A stretch of 64,000 bases of DNA from Prevotella sp. (GTDB taxonomy: Bacteria; Bacteroidota; Bacteroidia; Bacteroidales; Bacteroidaceae). The stretch is from assembly GCA_016281055.1 (NCBI GenBank), contig JAEEHW010000082.1, positions 62,001 to 126,000 of the forward strand. Reading direction: 5' to 3'. The translations under genes were made by a program, and so were the position numbers. Positions 42,885 through 51,363 of this stretch are shown here, piece after piece; within the stretch, counting starts at the first letter, position 1, and every line of letters begins with the position of its first letter. A model generated the notes under the pieces. That model searched no databases. It saw only the letters and a program-made list of their open reading frames with translations, and had not been told where the DNA came from.

Positions 42885-44582
42885 TTATTTCTTTAGGTAA
42901 TCAATGCAATCCTCGAAGGTCTTGAATGTTTGCTCCTCGGAAATCAGTGTTGGTATTATATGTGTTTTGTGCAGTATTGCATCAGCTTGCGGCTGAATGA
43001 TTGTCATTAATACTTCAATGCCTTGGGCCTGCAAGTCTTTGATGGCTGTTTCCAGTGCGTATGCACCAGACTGATCCATGAACGTTACTCGCTTCATTCG
43101 TATAACCACGGTTTTTATTCCTTCAGTAGGAACTTCGTGCATTACTTTGTTGAATCCTGTTATAGAAGCGAAGAATACCGGGCCTCCAAGACGCATGATG
43201 TATATATGTTTTTTCATCTCGTCTGTTACTCCAGTTTCGTCTTCCCATGGCGTGTTGTGGTCGAAACCGTCGTTGAGTATGCCGCCTTCGTATTCCTTTT
43301 CTACGAGGTCACCAGCACGTTTCATAAACAATACTGCTGCTATAACCATGCCAATGCCTACGGCGGTGAGCAGGTCCACGAAAACAGTCATAAGGAATAC
43401 TACGATAAGAACGAATGCATCAGCCTTAGGTATGTGGGTTAAATCGCGGAAGCCGCGAAAATCGATAATTCCCCAACCAACGGTTATCAAGATGCCGGCA
43501 AGTACTGACAATGGCACAAACTTGACGAGAGAACCTAATCCGAGAAGAATAGCCAATAGGAACAGAGCATGTGTCATACCAGAGAATTGGGTACGACCGC
43601 CGCTTTTTACATTTACTACAGTACGCATGGTTGCACCTGCTCCTGCAATGCCACAGAACAATCCGGCAATTGCATTGCCTATGCCCTGGCCAATCAGTTC
43701 TTTGTTGGAATTGTGTTTTGTCTTTGTTATATTGTCAGCTACGACAGATGTCAGCAGCGTGTCAATGGAACCTAATCCAGCCAATGTCAGTCCAGGAATG
43801 ATAGCGGCTTCAATGGTTTGCCACCAGTTTATTTCTGCCAGGTTGATTCCATCCTTTATAAAGAATGGCATCGGAAGGCCAGTTGGGATGTTGCCAATAG
43901 TCAGTGCCGCATCAAACGAACATAGCAAAGAAACAATGGTCATAGCTATGAGGGCGACAAGTGTGGCAGGTATCTTCTTTGTCAATCGTGGCAGTAACAA
44001 TATAATGGCAATGGTGCATACACCTAATATAAGTGCCATCCAACTGATGTCGTTTCCCAATGCGGCAGGGAATCCCAATATCATGTCCACGGTGCTGATT
44101 GGTGACTTCTTGCCTATGAGTGGGTATATCTGTTGTAATATTATGATTACGCCGATGCCGCTCATGAATCCGGATAACACAGGGTAGGGAATATAGCGCA
44201 CGTATTTACCTATGCGTATTATTCCAAAAAGTATTTGGAACAGTCCGCAGAATATTCCCGCCATAGCCATAGCTATCAGTACGGCAGTAAAGTTTCCACT
44301 GCTTGTGGTCCATGCAGCACTGATGAGAGAGGCGGTTATGACAGTCATCGGACCTGTCGGGCCACTGATTTGCGAATGAGTACCGCCGAAGAGTGCAGCG
44401 AAGAATCCGAGCAGAGTCGCTCCCACTAAACCGGCCAATGCTCCCATAGGGGCTGCGGCAGGATCATTGATGCCTCCGAATGCTTGGATGCCGAATGCCA
44501 ATGCTAATGGTAATGCGACGATACCAGCAGTTACACCACCAAAGAGATCGCCTTTGATGTTGCTTGTGTCAATAAGTTTCAT
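42885..44582 (-). CDS. SulP-family inorganic anion transporter with STAS domain
   Basis: The 565-residue product has 12-14 membrane segments (about 15-420). The first segments show GVTAGIVALPLALAFGIQ and GTHSQISGPTGPMTV, the family's substrate-site region. A cytoplasmic STAS domain (about 450-565) has KRVTFMDQSGAYALE. SulP proteins carry sulfate, bicarbonate or other anions, often with sodium or protons. The GPTGPMT variant resembles bicarbonate/sulfate carriers such as BicA, but substrate cannot be decided. It is divergent from the structured RNA and the decarboxylase pump. Confidence 0.92.
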   Translation of the reverse strand: MKLIDTSNIKGDLFGGVTAGIVALPLALAFGIQAFGGINDPAAAPMGALAGLVGATLLGFFAALFGGTHSQISGPTGPMTVITASLISAAWTTSSGNFTAVLIAMAMAGIFCGLFQILFGIIRIGKYVRYIPYPVLSGFMSGIGVIIILQQIYPLIGKKSPISTVDMILGFPAALGNDISWMALILGVCTIAIILLLPRLTKKIPATLVALIAMTIVSLLCSFDAALTIGNIPTGLPMPFFIKDGINLAEINWWQTIEAAIIPGLTLAGLGSIDTLLTSVVADNITKTKHNSNKELIGQGIGNAIAGLFCGIAGAGATMRTVVNVKSGGRTQFSGMTHALFLLAILLGLGSLVKFVPLSVLAGILITVGWGIIDFRGFRDLTHIPKADAFVLIVVFLMTVFVDLLTAVGIGMVIAAVLFMKRAGDLVEKEYEGGILNDGFDHNTPWEDETGVTDEMKKHIYIMRLGGPVFFASITGFNKVMHEVPTEGIKTVVIRMKRVTFMDQSGAYALETAIKDLQAQGIEVLMTIIQPQADAILHKTHIIPTLISEEQTFKTFEDCIDYLKK

Positions 44583-44638
44583 TGTTGTTTGTTTAATCCA
44601 ATCTTTTTTAATATGTCACCCTTTATAAAAAGAAAGTG

Positions 44639-44646
44639 CAAAGTTA
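44639..44646 (-). promoter_or_regulatory. -7 box of the SulP gene
   Basis: TAACTTTG on the minus strand, 57 bp upstream of the start codon at 44582. Confidence 0.6.
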
Positions 44647-44715
44647 CAAAAAAAAACTGAAATAAAGAAATAAAATGCACAAAAAGTTATGTTGTGTGAT
44701 TTTAACGGTTCTGTA

Positions 44716-44748
44716 TTGGTAATTGACTATAAACTTTTTGTACCTTTG
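44716..44748 (+). promoter_or_regulatory. Promoter of the 44.76-kb structured RNA
   Basis: TACCTTTG at 44741-44748 with a TTG at 44716-44718. The spacing of 22 bp is slightly long. It points at the RNA candidate that begins about ten bases later, not at a protein gene. Confidence 0.6.
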
Positions 44749-44758
44749 CAGTAACATG

Positions 44759-44998
44759 AGGGTCGCACTGGTTCGATTGGGATACTCATCAATTAATAGA
44801 AAACCGAGAGCACGCTTCTCTTGTCAATGGCGGGCCACAATGCAGATTGGTCATGATGGTCAATAGTGAGTCCTTTTACGGCATTTGGCTATATCACAGT
44901 CTGGAAACCATTAGGTCGGTGGATTACAAAGGCGGAGAGCACTCTAATATTCAATACTCGGAGTTTTCATCACATCACCAGTGCGGCCCTTTTTTTGT
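44759..44998 (+). ncRNA. Structured non-coding RNA, about 240 nt (6S-like outline, unidentified)
   Basis: The two ends pair in a 14-bp closing stem (44759-44772 with 44977-44990, one wobble), immediately followed by a run of seven or eight T. A second long-range helix lies inside (GAAAAC plus CGAG near 44799-44808, pairing with CTCG and GTTTTC near 44958-44969). A promoter box ends ten bases before the 5' end. No frame inside codes for a plausible protein. A long closing stem with an internal bulge and its own promoter and T run recalls 6S RNA. I cannot identify the family: it lacks the RNase P GGAAAGTCC core, the tmRNA T-arm and the SRP tetraloop region. It occupies most of the 588-bp gap between SulP and the decarboxylase genes. 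Confidence 0.65.
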
Positions 44999-45070
44999 GT
45001 ATATGCGTGATTTTATGATTATTTAAGGAATATTTTGGAAGAAAAACTTTCGTGATTGAGGTTTTTTTGC

Positions 45071-45114
45071 TAATTTTGTGGCAATTTCGCGTTTGTTGCA
45101 CGAAATTGCCACAA
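45071..45114 (+). promoter_or_regulatory. Promoter box and 14-bp dyad upstream of the decarboxylase pump genes
   Basis: TAATTTTG at 45071-45078 is a -7 box. A perfect inverted repeat (TTGTGGCAATTTCG at 45076-45089 and its complement at 45101-45114, spacer 11) overlaps its downstream edge. It may be an operator or a hairpin at the 5' end of the mRNA. Confidence 0.5.
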
Positions 45115-45170
45115 ATCTTTTATTTGAACGACACTATATACTAACAACATTTTAATATTAATCAATAATT

Positions 45171-45416
45171 ATGAATATAGGCATTACATTGATGATAGTG
45201 GGCATGGTGACGGTATTCGCTGTGCTGCTTATCATTATTAATTTGAGCAAACTACTTATAAGCGTAGTTAACAAGGTGGCTCCAGAAGAAGAGGCCAAGT
45301 CCAAAGTCGTATCTCAGGCACCAGCGATAGCTGCTGATGTTATGGAGGTGATACGTCAGACCGTCAGTCAGGTGACCGGCGGCAGGGGAAAAGTTGTTAA
45401 CGTAGTAAAAATATAA
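45171..45416 (+). CDS. Decarboxylase sodium pump, gamma subunit (OadG-like)
   Basis: The 81-residue product has one N-terminal membrane helix (about 4-30, ITLMIVGMVTVFAVLLIIIN), a charged stretch and a short C-terminal tail. This is the size and layout of OadG subunits, which hold the alpha and beta subunits together at the membrane. It precedes the alpha gene by 21 bases. Confidence 0.85.
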   Translation: MNIGITLMIVGMVTVFAVLLIIINLSKLLISVVNKVAPEEEAKSKVVSQAPAIAADVMEVIRQTVSQVTGGRGKVVNVVKI

Positions 45417-45437
45417 ATACAAAACATATATAACATT

Positions 45438-47273
45438 ATGGGCAAAGAGATTAAATTCAGTTTAGTCTTCAGGGATATGTGGCAGAGTGCGGGTAAGTAC
45501 CAGCCACGTGTAGACCAATTGGTCAAGGTGGCACCCGCAATCATCAAGATGGGTTGCTTTGACCGTGTAGAAACAAATGGTGGCGGATTCGAACAGGTGA
45601 ACCTGCTTTATGGTGAGAATCCAAATAAAGCCGTGCGTGAGTGGACAAAGCCTTTTCATGAGGCTGGCATACAGACACACATGCTTGACCGTGCTCTGAA
45701 CGCATTGCGTATGAGTCCTTGTCCGAAGGACCTGCGTCAGTTGTTCTACAAAGTAAAGAAAGCACAGGGTACAGACATTACCCGTATTTTCTGCGGACTT
45801 AATGATCCGCGTAATGTCATACCTTCTATCAAATATGCAAAGGATGCGGGAATGATAGCTCAGGCATCGCTCTGTATTACACATTCTCCTATTCATACTG
45901 TTGATTATTACATCAATCTTGCCAAGACATTCATTGATGCTGGTGCCGACGAGATCTGTCTGAAGGACATGGCTGGCATCGGACGTCCGCAGACTTTGGG
46001 CAAGATTGTTGCAGGTATAAAGGAATACAAGGAAGACATTATCGTTCAGTATCACTCACATGCTGGTCCTGGTTTCAACATGGCTTCTATACTGGAGGTG
46101 GCACGTGGTGGTTGTGACTATATTGACACTGCTGTCGCTCCATTGTCATGGGGTACCGGCCACGCCGATATCATTGCTGTTCAAGAGATGCTGAAGGATG
46201 CCGGTTTCAAGGTGAAGGATATCAACATGGAGGCTTACATGGAGGTGCGTACGCAGATCCAGGAAATGATGGATGATTTCCTCGGCTATTATATTCCTGC
46301 ACTGAACCATCTGAACAATTCGTTGCTCATCAAACCTGGACTGCCGGGCGGTATGATGGGTTCGCTGATGACAGACCTTGAGGACAACCTACGTTCTCTT
46401 AACAAGTGGAAGATGAAGAATGACCAGCCAATTCTTTCTACCGACCAGTTGCTTGTGAAACTCTTTGACGAGGTGGCTTACGTATGGCCGAAGGTGGGTT
46501 ATCCATGTCTTGTCACTCCGTTCTCTCAGTATGTGAAGAATCTCGCCCTGATGAATGTAATGCAGTTGGAGAAGGGCAAGGAACGCTGGTCTATGATTGC
46601 GGAGAATATATGGGATATGATTCTCGGTAAGAGCGGTCAGCTGCCTGGACCTGTTGATCCATTGTTTGTAGAGATGGCTCAGAAGGAAGGCCGCCAGTTC
46701 ATGACTACCGATCCACAGGAGAATTACCCTGACGACCTTGAGACCTACCGTCTGCGTATGTCGCAGCAGGGATGGGAACTCGGTGAAGACAACGAGGAAC
46801 TCTTTGAGTATGCCATGCACCCACAGCAGTATGAGGCATACAAGAGTGGCGCTGCTAAGGCTGCATTTGAGAAAGACCTTGCAGAGCGTAAGGCAAAGAA
46901 GATGCAGGGTGGGGCAGCTGCAGAACCTCAGAAACTTACAGTCACGGTTAACGGACAGTCGTATGTGGTTGACGTGGCATATGGTGAGCAGGCTCCAAAA
47001 GCACAGGAGAATGGCAATGCTGCTTCTGCAGCAGCAGGCGAAGGCCTGGAGGTGCTTGCGCCACTTGAGGGTAAGGCATACCTCGTGCAGTCGTCAAGTG
47101 AGACTCCAAAGAAGGTTGGCGACCATGTGGAGGAAGGTGAAGTGATTTGCTACATCGAAGCCATGAAGGTGTTCAACCGTATCAAGGCAGAGAAATCAGG
47201 TACTATCACAAGCATTTGCTTCTCATCTGGCGATTCTGTTGCTGAGGATGATGTACTGATGACGATTGGATAA
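45438..47273 (+). CDS. Biotin-dependent carboxyltransferase, alpha subunit of sodium-pumping decarboxylase
   Basis: The 611-residue product has an N-terminal TIM-barrel carboxyltransferase domain (about 1-300). It keeps the catalytic lysine in EICLKDMAG, metal histidines in QYHSHAGPGF and the PGGMMGSL segment, followed by the conserved PYC/OADA domain. An Ala-rich linker leads to a C-terminal biotinyl domain with the biotin lysine in IEAMKVFN. The usual RDAHQS motif is RDMWQS here (residues 12-17). It moves a carboxyl group from oxaloacetate or a related acid to biotin, which the beta subunit then decarboxylates. Oxaloacetate is the likely substrate. The flanking gamma and beta genes complete the enzyme. 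Confidence 0.9.
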   Translation: MGKEIKFSLVFRDMWQSAGKYQPRVDQLVKVAPAIIKMGCFDRVETNGGGFEQVNLLYGENPNKAVREWTKPFHEAGIQTHMLDRALNALRMSPCPKDLRQLFYKVKKAQGTDITRIFCGLNDPRNVIPSIKYAKDAGMIAQASLCITHSPIHTVDYYINLAKTFIDAGADEICLKDMAGIGRPQTLGKIVAGIKEYKEDIIVQYHSHAGPGFNMASILEVARGGCDYIDTAVAPLSWGTGHADIIAVQEMLKDAGFKVKDINMEAYMEVRTQIQEMMDDFLGYYIPALNHLNNSLLIKPGLPGGMMGSLMTDLEDNLRSLNKWKMKNDQPILSTDQLLVKLFDEVAYVWPKVGYPCLVTPFSQYVKNLALMNVMQLEKGKERWSMIAENIWDMILGKSGQLPGPVDPLFVEMAQKEGRQFMTTDPQENYPDDLETYRLRMSQQGWELGEDNEELFEYAMHPQQYEAYKSGAAKAAFEKDLAERKAKKMQGGAAAEPQKLTVTVNGQSYVVDVAYGEQAPKAQENGNAASAAAGEGLEVLAPLEGKAYLVQSSSETPKKVGDHVEEGEVICYIEAMKVFNRIKAEKSGTITSICFSSGDSVAEDDVLMTIG

Positions 47274-47291
47274 TTACAATAGTAAATAACG

Positions 47292-48527
47292 ATGGAAATA
47301 CTGAATAAAATATGGGATATGACAGCGTTCGCACAGACAGGCGGCGACTGGTCGTTCCTCATAATGATAGTGATAGCCTGCGTATTGCTTTATCTGGGTA
47401 TTGTCAAGAAGTATGAGCCGTTGTTGCTTGTGCCTATCGGCATGGGTGTACTGCTTGCTAATTTCCCAGGTGGCGGTATGGGCGTGGCTCAGGCTACGTC
47501 GGAGGGATATGTGACATTGCCTGACGGAACGAAAGAGATTATATGGGATATGCCGTTGCATAAGATTGCCCATGATCTCGGATTGATGAACTTCATATAT
47601 TATATGTGCATCAAGACCGGTTTCATTCCGCCAATAATCTTTATGGGTGTAGGTGCATTGACAGACTTCGGTCCGATGTTGCGCAACCTTCGTCTGTCTA
47701 TCTTTGGAGCTGGGGCACAGTTTGGCATCTTTGCTGTATTGCTGGCCGCATTGGCAATGGGCTTTACTCCACAGCAGGCAGCTTCGTTGGGTATCATCGG
47801 TGGTGCCGACGGTCCTACGGCCATCTTCACTACAATCAAGCTTGCTCCGGAACTTCTTGGACCTATTGCCATTGCAGCATACAGTTACATGGCATTGGTG
47901 CCAGTCATCATTCCGTTAGTAGTGAAATGCCTTTGCACCAAGAAGGAACTCCTTATTAACATGAAGGAGCAGGACAAGAAGTATCCTAACAAGACGGAGA
48001 TAAAGAATATGCGTGTGCTGAAGATTCTGTTCCCTATCAGCGTTACCATTATCGTGGCATTGCTCGTACCTACAGCAGTAAGTCTTGTTGGTATGCTGAT
48101 GTTCGGTAACTTGATAAAGGAACTGGGTAGCATGACCAGCCGTCTGTTTGATACGGCCAGCAATGCTATTATGAACACCGCCACCATCTTCCTCGGTCTT
48201 TCCGTAGGAGCAACGATGACGGCTGAGGCTTTCCTCAACCTTCAGACCATTGGCATAGTCGTTGGCGGTTTCCTCGCCTTCGCACTGTCCATATCAGCAG
48301 GTATCTGCATGGTGAAGATTTTCAACCTGTTCGTAAAGAAGAAGGTGAATCCGCTTGTAGGCGCCACAGGTTTGTCTGCCGTGCCGATGGCTTCGCGTGT
48401 AGCAAACGAGATTGCTACGAAGTATGATCCGAAAAACCATGTACTCAACTACTGCATGGCGTCAAACATCTCAGGTGTCATTGGTTCTGCCGTGGCCGCT
48501 GGTGTGTTGATTTCTTTCCTGCAATAA
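47292..48527 (+). CDS. Sodium-translocating decarboxylase, beta subunit (OadB-like)
   Basis: The 411-residue membrane protein has about ten hydrophobic segments and family motifs GVGALTDFGPML (sodium-site aspartate, about 117-128), GGADGPTAIF (about 172-181) and a C-terminal NYCMASNISGVIGSAVAAG. It decarboxylates carboxybiotin and exports sodium ions. It is the last of the three pump genes, 18 bases after the alpha gene, and a terminator follows. Confidence 0.94.
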   Translation: MEILNKIWDMTAFAQTGGDWSFLIMIVIACVLLYLGIVKKYEPLLLVPIGMGVLLANFPGGGMGVAQATSEGYVTLPDGTKEIIWDMPLHKIAHDLGLMNFIYYMCIKTGFIPPIIFMGVGALTDFGPMLRNLRLSIFGAGAQFGIFAVLLAALAMGFTPQQAASLGIIGGADGPTAIFTTIKLAPELLGPIAIAAYSYMALVPVIIPLVVKCLCTKKELLINMKEQDKKYPNKTEIKNMRVLKILFPISVTIIVALLVPTAVSLVGMLMFGNLIKELGSMTSRLFDTASNAIMNTATIFLGLSVGATMTAEAFLNLQTIGIVVGGFLAFALSISAGICMVKIFNLFVKKKVNPLVGATGLSAVPMASRVANEIATKYDPKNHVLNYCMASNISGVIGSAVAAGVLISFLQ

Positions 48528-48556
48528 GGAGATATCATGTTTGAATAATAAATAAG

Positions 48557-48598
48557 ACAATCTCTGACATTAGAAAAATAACGTCAGAGATTGTTTTC
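48557..48598 (+). terminator. Terminator after the decarboxylase pump genes
   Basis: A 12-bp stem (ACAATCTCTGAC / GTCAGAGATTGT) with a 14-nt loop, then TTT and a T-rich tail, 30 bases past the beta-subunit stop. Confidence 0.75.
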
Positions 48599-48614
48599 GT
48601 AAATACAATAAGAT

Positions 48615-49517
48615 ATGATAAAGCTATTATTGTTTTTTGTCTGCATGCTGGCGAGTGGTGTCACAAATGCAGATAATGTCACATACACAGATGCAGACAG
48701 CATTAAGGTGGTGTCATTGCTTACTGAAGGAAATAAGGCATACGCCAAGAATCCTCAGCTGAATCTTATGCTGTATTATGGTAAGCAATTACAAGGCGTG
48801 CCGTATGTTGCTCATACGCTCGAAGTGAACAAGACGGAGCAACTGGTTGTCAACTTGCGCCAGTTGGACTGCACCACTTTCGTTGAAACCGTCTTTGCTT
48901 TAAGTCTGACAACAAAGTCCGGGTCGGTGAAATGGACAGACTATTGCCGCAATCTGCAGACAATCCGTTATGCGGGAGGCAAACCGGAGGGCTATACGAG
49001 CCGCAACCACTATTTCCTTTGGTGGGTAGAGAAAAACAAGGAGAAAGGACTGGTGTCAACACCCATGCATGATGCAATGGTGAAGATTGCGTCTTCTGGT
49101 AAACAGTTGCCGTCATATATCAGAAAACAGACGATAGACATCGACTATATGAGTACGCACTCATCTGCGTATTCCATGCTTGATGGCAACAAACAGGATA
49201 TAGCCATCATTAAAGATAAGGAAAAAAAGTCAAAGGGAGAGATTGTGTATTACATTCCGCCTACGAAAATCGGATTGTCAAAGAAACAACTTGGTGGTTA
49301 TGTCAACGATGGCGATATTCTTGCCATAGCGACTAAGAAAAAAGGTCTTGATACGACACATATAGGAATAGCATCATGGGGAAAGGATGGCAAACTGCAC
49401 TTACTCAATGCATCGCAGGTTAGAAAGAAAGTAGTGCTTGAAACAATGACGCTGCAGCAGTATATGAAAAAACATCCCACTCAACTTGGCATCTGGGTGA
49501 TACATCCTGAATTATAA
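48615..49517 (+). CDS. DUF1460 family secreted amidase/peptidase
   Basis: The 300-residue product has a signal peptide through about residue 19. The central motif QLDCTTFVETV (near residue 85) carries the probable catalytic cysteine and the later DTTHIGIASWG the histidine, the NlpC/P60-like arrangement of the DUF1460 family. Relatives act on peptidoglycan as amidases. The C-terminus ends GIWVIHPEL. The gene follows the pump terminator and ends just before the convergent pyrD. Confidence 0.85.
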   Translation: MIKLLLFFVCMLASGVTNADNVTYTDADSIKVVSLLTEGNKAYAKNPQLNLMLYYGKQLQGVPYVAHTLEVNKTEQLVVNLRQLDCTTFVETVFALSLTTKSGSVKWTDYCRNLQTIRYAGGKPEGYTSRNHYFLWWVEKNKEKGLVSTPMHDAMVKIASSGKQLPSYIRKQTIDIDYMSTHSSAYSMLDGNKQDIAIIKDKEKKSKGEIVYYIPPTKIGLSKKQLGGYVNDGDILAIATKKKGLDTTHIGIASWGKDGKLHLLNASQVRKKVVLETMTLQQYMKKHPTQLGIWVIHPEL

Positions 49518-49524
49518 AATGAAG

Positions 49525-49558
49525 ATAGGTGTGATTTGATATATCAAATCACACCTAT
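49525..49558. terminator. 34-bp perfect palindrome shared by DUF1460 and pyrD ends
   Basis: ATAGGTGTGATTTGATA and its exact complement. Its right half contains the last codons and stop of pyrD, so the hairpin forms part of the pyrD coding sequence while also lying seven bases after the convergent gene. Confidence 0.75.
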
Positions 49559-50449
49559 TATTTCTTCCACACTTTGACAGCCGTGGCTGTCAAGCCATTG
49601 GTTGATGCCGTCGCGTACCTTTATTGTTACTGCAGGGTCGAGGAAGTTTGCTGTTCCTATTTCTATGGCAGATGCTCCTGCCATCAGAAACTCTATTGCA
49701 TCTTTATGGTTGCATATACCTCCCAGACCGATTACTGGTATCTTTACTGCTTTGCTCACCTGGTGCACCATACGCAGGGCAACGGGTTTTACGGCAGGGC
49801 CAGACAGTCCACCAGTGCCGATAGACAGTAGCGACTGGCGTTTCTCTATGTCGATGGCCATGCCCATCAGTGTGTTTATCAGTGACACACTGTCTGCTCC
49901 CTCAGCCTCCACAGCCTGCGCTATCTCGGCAATGTTGGTGACGTTGGGTGACAGTTTCACTATCAACGTCTTGTCATAGCGTTTGCGCACTTCGCGCACT
50001 ACACTAGCAGCTCCTGCGCAGGTTGTACCGAATGCCATGCCGCCGTCTTTTACGTTCGGGCATGAAATGTTTAGTTCGATGGCAGGGATACGCTCCAGTC
50101 CGTTTATGCGTGCGGCACACTCGCCATAATCTTCGGGTGAAGAACCACTGACGTTGACGATGAAGTTTGTCTTGATGTCTTTTATCTCGGGGTAGATATG
50201 TTCACAGAAGTAGTCCACACCCTTGTTTTGTAATCCCACGCAGTTGAGCATACCGCTGGCGGTCTCCGCCATGCGTGGGTAGTCGTTACCCTCGCGGTGC
50301 TTGAGGGTAGTGCCTTTCACTATTATTCCGCCTATTTCATCCAGCGGCACGAAATCCTGAAACTCCACTCCGTAACCAAATGTACCAGAAGCGGTCATTA
50401 CGGGGTTTTTCATTTCGAGGTTTCCTATTTTTACATTTAGTTTTGCCAT
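49544..50449 (-). CDS. pyrD: Dihydroorotate dehydrogenase B, catalytic subunit
   Basis: The 301-residue FMN TIM barrel of class 1B has an N-terminal [13 protein letters not shown], the active-site stretch [15 protein letters not shown] (cysteine as the base in class 1 enzymes), [10 protein letters not shown] and the phosphate-binding [19 protein letters not shown]. It oxidises dihydroorotate to orotate in pyrimidine synthesis and passes electrons to PyrK. Its partner pyrK is at 24542-25306, not adjacent. Confidence 0.95.
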   Translation of the reverse strand: MAKLNVKIGNLEMKNPVMTASGTFGYGVEFQDFVPLDEIGGIIVKGTTLKHREGNDYPRMAETASGMLNCVGLQNKGVDYFCEHIYPEIKDIKTNFIVNVSGSSPEDYGECAARINGLERIPAIELNISCPNVKDGGMAFGTTCAGAASVVREVRKRYDKTLIVKLSPNVTNIAEIAQAVEAEGADSVSLINTLMGMAIDIEKRQSLLSIGTGGLSGPAVKPVALRMVHQVSKAVKIPVIGLGGICNHKDAIEFLMAGASAIEIGTANFLDPAVTIKVRDGINQWLDSHGCQSVEEIIGVI

Positions 50450-50472
50450 AGTCTTTTATTTCTTACTAAATG

Positions 50473-50480
50473 CAAAGTTA
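50473..50480 (-). promoter_or_regulatory. -7 box of pyrD
   Basis: TAACTTTG on the minus strand, 24 bp upstream of the pyrD start codon. Confidence 0.65.
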
Positions 50481-50519
50481 CTTATTTTTTCTCTGTTGGC
50501 AAAATTTTTAGCCTGAATT

Positions 50520-51329
50520 ATTCATGGAATTAAAATCATTCTCTGTGAGGTACCATAAATTCTTGTGCTCCGTAGGTGCTCAGGCGCTCCGTGGAGTCTC
50601 TCATAAATTTAATTTATGGAGAAATTAATGACAATTCAGGAGAATTCATGGTACGCCGTAGGCAAGGATAAATTTCCGTGAATTATGTAGGTTAGAGTGT
50701 TTTTGCCTATTCTTAACGTCAACTCGATGAATTTTGATAAACATAAAATATTTATGATAATTGACTTCGTCGAGCTAAACCTTTGTGGTAATTCATGGTG
50801 ATTCGTGTTTCTTTCAACATTAATGCCCATGAATTTTCCATGAATTATTTTCGTCGAACTCACGTTAATGTTTTTCATCGTTAATGCCATCAATATAGAC
50901 CATTAATGTCATTAATAATCTTAGGGCAAAGCATTAATGTTATTAATGAATGAAATTAGCGGCATTAACGTAAAAAGGAAAATTTTGAAGACAACTTAGG
51001 ACAACGAGGACAACTTTTTTCTAGCATATAATTTCTGTCATACAGCGTTGTCATTGTTGTCTGTGTTGTCTTCTATTCAAATAGACTCTTAAAAATTTCC
51101 ACTTTCGTTATTCATAATTGATTGTTTCGTAAGAAATCTTTTAAAAATCTAAACTAAAATCTTATAGAAGAAATATTTCTGGCGAAGCCCAAATATTATG
51201 AAGCAGATTTTTGGGGATTTCTAACCGAAGGTTATAATAATACATATGGAAGTTGGATGAAGGGGGTGGGGAACTGTGTCCATTTGTGTTCGCACACAGC
51301 GTTGTCGTTTACATTTTTTCATAATTTTC
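50520..51329. repeat. Gene-free stretch built of inverted repeat words
   Basis: No convincing gene is present. The left part is a mixture of AATTCATGG/CCATGAATT and CATTAATG words in both orientations. GACAAC words at 50987-51014 pair with GTTGTC words at 51047-51073 (28- and 27-nt arms, several mismatches). A second pair, 51132-51150 and 51205-51222 (AGAAATC...AAAAATCT), brackets an A/T-rich loop. Two short frames in it have no family features. Confidence 0.6.
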
Positions 51330-51361
51330 TTTGTTCATTCCATAATTTTTTCTTAACTTTG
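51330..51361 (+). promoter_or_regulatory. Promoter of the structured leader and GIY-YIG operon
   Basis: TTTG at 51330-51333, exactly 20 bp, TAACTTTG at 51354-51361. It is about 460 bp upstream of the first start codon, so it predicts a very long leader or a separate RNA. Confidence 0.7.
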
Positions 51362-51363
51362 CC

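Noticed and set aside
43078-44187. 369-residue reading frame antisense to SulP
   Set aside because: Shadow frame of a long real gene; the product is Pro/Asn/Met-rich with no recognisable domain.
44759-44998. tmRNA, RNase P RNA or SRP RNA as identity of the structured RNA
   Set aside because: The GGTTCGATT near 44771 looks T-loop-like but has no T-stem or CCA end; the RNase P GGAAAGTCC core and the SRP GGAAGG/AGCAG features are absent.
50636-50893. 85-residue minus-strand reading frame
   Set aside because: Built from the repeat words of the region, with no signal, domain or promoter.
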